A stretch of DNA of 9,996 nucleotides from Pseudomonadota bacterium (lineage in GTDB: Bacteria > Pseudomonadota > Alphaproteobacteria > Acetobacterales > Acetobacteraceae), in contig JAJZFF010000445.1 of the NCBI GenBank assembly GCA_021805485.1, forward strand, positions 1 to 9,996. Reading direction: 5' to 3'. The translations under genes and the position numbers were made by a program. Below the pieces are notes generated by a model. It had not been told where the DNA came from. It searched no databases and saw nothing but the letters and a program-made list of their open reading frames with translations. This document shows, in pieces, positions 6,019 to 9,996 of the stretch. Within the stretch, counting starts at the first letter, position 1; every line of letters starts with the position of its first letter.

Positions 6019-6408
6019 TCAGGTTAGGGGAGCCCGGGCGGCGGCGAGCATCGCGGCTTCCTCTCCGGAGAACAGCCGCGAGCGCGTATGAAAGCGCAGC
6101 CCGGTGCCGTTGTCGAGCGAGAACATGCCGCCGATCCCCTCGACGACGTCGATGACGAGCTGGGTGTGACGCCAGTACTCGAACTGCGACGCGCTGATGT
6201 GGAACGGCGCGCCGCCGATGGCACCGAGGCAGATATCGTCAGGGGAAACGACGAAATCCGCCTGCGGGTAGCACATCGGCGCCGAACCGTCGCAGCAGCC
6301 GCCCGACTGGTGGAACAGGACCGGGCCGTGACGCGCCGTCAGCTCGGCGATCAGCGCGAGGGCCGATGGCGTCGCGGTCACGCGCGGGATGGAGCCCGGT
6401 CCCGTCAT
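6019..6408 (-). CDS. DUF779 family protein linked to aldehyde dehydrogenase
   Basis: A 129-aa small soluble protein with no signal peptide. Its family features are RHGPVLFHQSGGCCDGSAPMC (split here as HGPVLFHQSGG, 27-37, then CCDGSAPMC, 38-46), the DICLG segment (58-62), an aromatic FEYWRHTQLVIDVV stretch and a C-terminal FSLDNGTGLRFHTRSRLF. These match the DUF779 family, often found next to ExaC/AcoD-type aldehyde dehydrogenases and of unknown biochemical function. The clustered His33, Cys38, Cys39 and Cys46, with Cys60, could bind a metal or a thiol adduct; that is inference. The start codon lies only 2 nt after the aldehyde dehydrogenase stop, with no good ribosome site of its own, so it is probably translated by coupling. 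A 62-nt gap separates it from the PQQ dehydrogenase gene. Confidence 0.9.
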   Translation of the reverse strand: MTGPGSIPRVTATPSALALIAELTARHGPVLFHQSGGCCDGSAPMCYPQADFVVSPDDICLGAIGGAPFHISASQFEYWRHTQLVIDVVEGIGGMFSLDNGTGLRFHTRSRLFSGEEAAMLAAARAPLT

Positions 6409-6410
6409 GG

Positions 6411-7943
<1,533 letters not shown>

Positions 7944-8006
7944 TGGTCTTCCTCCGTCCTGCGGCCCGACGTTCCGGGCCGCGCTGGTTGCTTCGCCAGG
8001 GAGGAC

Positions 8007-8022
8007 TGCAAGCGCCGTGCCA
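8007..8022 (-). promoter_or_regulatory. Sigma-54 (-24/-12) promoter of the alcohol/aldehyde oxidation operon
   Basis: On the minus strand the site reads TGGCACGGCGCTTGCA, a perfect match to TGGCAC-N5-TTGCW with the GG and GC pairs 10 nt apart. The predicted start of transcription is near 7996, about 53 nt before the aldehyde dehydrogenase ATG. No equally good promoter was seen inside the operon, so this one probably serves all five genes. Such promoters need an enhancer-binding activator, and one is encoded divergently at 8240. Confidence 0.88.
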
Positions 8023-8074
8023 AGGCCGGGACGCGGCCGAATCCGCCCGCCGGCGTGCCGGGCGCGCCGGGCGC

Positions 8075-8151
8075 GGGACAGGCGGGACGTCCCGATCGGG
8101 GACACTGTCCCAAAACGGGACGTTTCGTATTGTTCCGTTGCATGGCGGGAC
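8075..8151. promoter_or_regulatory. Cluster of GGGAC/GTCCC palindromes: likely activator binding sites
   Basis: Seven GGGAC or GTCCC half-sites occur within 77 nt. They build three overlapping or adjacent palindromes: CGGGACGTCCCG (8083-8094), GGGACA-C-TGTCCC (8099-8111) and TGTCCC-AAAAC-GGGACG (8106-8122). Single half-sites lie at 8075-8079 and 8147-8151, with a diverged GTTCC at 8132-8136. The core is about 60-100 nt upstream of the -24 element, the usual place for enhancer sites of sigma-54 activators. It also lies just upstream of the activator's own gene, so autoregulation is possible. No IHF-like site is evident between it and the promoter. Confidence 0.65.
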
Positions 8152-8239
8152 GACGGGGCATAGTGTCAGGCAAACATGACGACGGCCGCCAGCAGGAGCG
8201 CGCCGCGACGATCGAGGAAACGCAGGACGGACTACGCCC

Positions 8240-9996
8240 ATGGACCATCTTTCCACACATCACGACGACAGGTCCGCGCGGTTGCGGGCCGGCAAGGAGC
8301 GGCTCTCCGCCGGGCTGCCAGGGGCGGCGCCGAGCCCGCTGCTCGCGCGGTCGTGGCAGCGCTGCGTCAGCGCCGGGCTCGCGCCCGACCGCGCGGCGGG
8401 AGAGGCCCCGCATCTCTGCGGCGCCGAGCTGCGCGCGGCACAGGAGCGGGTTTCCGACCTCGCGCTGCGGGCGCGGCCGATCATCGAATATCTCTACGGG
8501 CAGATCCGCGATTCCGGCTGCATCGTGCTGCTGTCGGACTGCAACGGCTTCCTGCTCGACGCGGTGGGCGATCCCGGCTTCAGCGGGCGGGCGGCGCGGG
8601 TGGCGCTGCAGCCGGGGGCGAGCTGGGCGGAGACGGACCGCGGGACCAACGCCGTCGGCACCGCGCTGATCGAGGCGGCGCCGGTCGTCGTCCACGGCGC
8701 GGAGCATTTCCTGGAGCGGAACAATTTCCTCGCCTGCGCCGCCGCCCCCCTCACCGCCTCGACCGGCGAGCTGCTCGGCGTGATCGACATTTCCTGCGAC
8801 CAGCGGGTGTATCATCCGCACACGTTCGGCCTGGTGCGGGCGGCGGCGCAGATGATCGAGAACCGGATGTTCGAGATGTCACATCTGCGTGACGTGAAGC
8901 TGCGCTTCCATGCCTCGCGCCAGGGGGTGGGGACGCTGGCCGAGGGGGTGGTGGCGTTCGGGGCGGACGGCACGCTGCGCGGGGCGAACGGGGCGGCGAT
9001 GCAGATGCTCGGCCTGCGGCGCGAGGATCTTGGCCAGGTGTCGGCGGTGGAGGTGTTCGAGGAGACGGTGGAGGCGCTGCTGGCGCGCGAGCGGCGCGGC
9101 GGCGGCGAGCCGCTGGAGCTGCGGCCGCCGGGCGGCGGACGGGTGTTCCTGCGCGTCGACATGCCGCGGGCGGCGCGGCCGGCGCGGCCGAGGACGATCT
9201 GGCCGACCGACGCGCTGGCGGCGCTGGAGACCGGCGATCCGCTGGTGGCGCGGGCGATCGGCCAGGTGCGGCGGGCGCTGGGGCGGGCGATCCCGATCCT
9301 GATCCATGGCGAGACCGGGGTGGGCAAGGACGTGATGGCGCGGGCGATCCACGCCGCGGGGCCGCGGCGGGGCGGGCCGTTCGTCGCCGTCAACTGCGCG
9401 GCGCTGCCGGAGACGATGATCGAGGCGGAGCTGTTCGGCTACGCGCCCGGCGCCTTTACCGGGGCGCGGCGCGAGGGCGCGCCGGGGCGCATCCGCGAGG
9501 CGGCGGACGGCGTGCTGTTCCTCGACGAGATCGGCGACATGCCGCTGGCGATGCAGACCCGGCTGCTGCGGGTGCTGGAGGAGCGGGTGGTGACCCCGCT
9601 CGGCGGGCGGCCGGCGCCGGTGGATTTCGCGCTGATCTGCGCGACCAACTGCGACCTGCGCCGGGCGGTGGCCGAGGGGCGGTTCCGCGCCGACCTGTTC
9701 TACCGGATCAACGGGCTCGGCGTCGCCCTGCCGCCGCTGCGCCGGCGCACCGACCTCGATGCGCTGGTCGAGCGCATCCTGCGGCTCGATGCGGCGGGGG
9801 AGACGGTGCGCGGCGTCGCCCCCGGGCTGATGGCGGCGTTCCGGGCGCATGACTGGCCGGGCAATATCCGCCAGCTCGCCAATGTGCTGCGGATCGGCCA
9901 GTCGATGTGCGAGGCGGACGAGACGGAGATCGGCTGGGAGCACCTGCCGGACGATATCGCCGAGGATCTGCGCGGCGGCGCCCGGCCGGCGAAGGC
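8240..9996 (+). CDS. AcoR-type sigma-54-dependent transcriptional activator (3' end cut by window)
   Basis: The first 585 codons of an enhancer-binding activator; the frame is still open at the right edge. An N-terminal region (1-75) leads to a GAF sensor domain (about 80-210) with the AcoR-like course [28 protein letters not shown] and [15 protein letters not shown]-like segment follows (about 228-305). The AAA+ sigma-54 interaction domain (about 325-550) has Walker A GETGVGKD (357-364), an intact GAFTGA loop (404-409), Walker B VLFLDE (425-430) and the RFRADLFYR arginine region (481-489). The Fis-type DNA-binding helix-turn-helix expected at the end lies outside the window. The ATG at 8240 begins the conserved region; a GGACGG about 8 nt upstream is a moderate ribosome site. 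Divergent orientation to an operon with a perfect sigma-54 promoter makes it the likely activator. The GAF domain would sense a small molecule (aldehyde, alcohol or related); the effector cannot be read from the sequence. Confidence 0.94.
   Translation, partial: MDHLSTHHDDRSARLRAGKERLSAGLPGAAPSPLLARSWQRCVSAGLAPDRAAGEAPHLCGAELRAAQERVSDLALRARPIIEYLYGQIRDSGCIVLLSDCNGFLLDAVGDPGFSGRAARVALQPGASWAETDRGTNAVGTALIEAAPVVVHGAEHFLERNNFLACAAAPLTASTGELLGVIDISCDQRVYHPHTFGLVRAAAQMIENRMFEMSHLRDVKLRFHASRQGVGTLAEGVVAFGADGTLRGANGAAMQMLGLRREDLGQVSAVEVFEETVEALLARERRGGGEPLELRPPGGGRVFLRVDMPRAARPARPRTIWPTDALAALETGDPLVARAIGQVRRALGRAIPILIHGETGVGKDVMARAIHAAGPRRGGPFVAVNCAALPETMIEAELFGYAPGAFTGARREGAPGRIREAADGVLFLDEIGDMPLAMQTRLLRVLEERVVTPLGGRPAPVDFALICATNCDLRRAVAEGRFRADLFYRINGLGVALPPLRRRTDLDALVERILRLDAAGETVRGVAPGLMAAFRAHDWPGNIRQLANVLRIGQSMCEADETEIGWEHLPDDIAEDLRGGARPAK

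Noticed and set aside
7944..8105. Upstream extension of the aldehyde dehydrogenase frame
   Set aside because: It would run through the sigma-54 promoter at 8007-8022, lacks conserved sequence, and the ATG at 7943 has an excellent ribosome site.
8138..8164. Possible sigma-70 promoter (TTGCAT / CATAGT) for the activator gene
   Set aside because: The spacer is only 15 nt and both hexamers are poor, so it cannot be supported.
8176..8892. Plus-strand open frame beginning at ATG 8176
   Set aside because: It is out of frame with the activator, whose GAF and AAA+ motifs are read from ATG 8240; the product is Arg/Ala-rich without motifs.

Overview
The window comes from a high-GC proteobacterium. Codon third positions are strongly G/C-biased, and the only AT-rich stretches are short intergenic regions. 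The gene content (periplasmic PQQ alcohol dehydrogenase with an XoxJ-type partner, ExaC-type aldehyde dehydrogenase, AcoR-type sigma-54 activator, a PEP-CTERM protein) fits an alphaproteobacterium, perhaps Rhodospirillales/Acetobacteraceae. That assignment is inference; there is no rRNA or other marker here.

Layout. Bases 24-764 (minus) encode a secreted PEP-CTERM protein with a fibro-slime/PA14-like domain, preceded by a consensus-like sigma-54 promoter (815-830). Bases 1147-1881 (plus) hold an unrecognised, probably exported protein. It converges on a LuxR/NarL-type regulator at 1897-2697 (minus), whose receiver-like domain lacks the usual phosphorylation residues. An AT-rich, repeat-bearing regulatory stretch follows (about 2698-2920). 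The core is a five-gene minus-strand operon, in transcription order: aldehyde dehydrogenase (7943-6411), DUF779 protein (6408-6019), PQQ alcohol dehydrogenase (5956-4244), XoxJ-type periplasmic binding protein (4251-3463) and cytochrome c (3410-2970). Divergent from it, at 8240 and running off the right edge, is an AcoR-type sigma-54 enhancer-binding protein.

How it works together (inference). The PQQ enzyme carries the Asp-x-Asp metal site (D313/D315) associated with lanthanide-dependent enzymes of the ExaF/PedH/XoxF type. It would oxidise a short-chain alcohol, probably ethanol, in the periplasm and pass electrons to the operon's cytochrome c, with the J protein as accessory. The aldehyde would enter the cytoplasm and be oxidised by the ExaC-type dehydrogenase, with the DUF779 protein in an unknown supporting role. 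The whole operon appears to be driven from one textbook sigma-54 promoter (8007-8022). A dense cluster of GGGAC/GTCCC palindromes (8075-8151) sits at enhancer distance upstream of it, between promoter and activator gene. The LuxR-type gene just beyond the operon may be a second regulator.

The items most worth a second look are: the predicted lanthanide site in an ethanol-type dehydrogenase that shares an operon with aldehyde dehydrogenase, DUF779 and XoxJ; the sigma-54/palindrome control region; the second sigma-54 promoter in front of the PEP-CTERM gene; and the phosphorylation-deficient LuxR-type regulator. No mobile elements, CRISPR arrays, tRNAs or rRNAs were seen.
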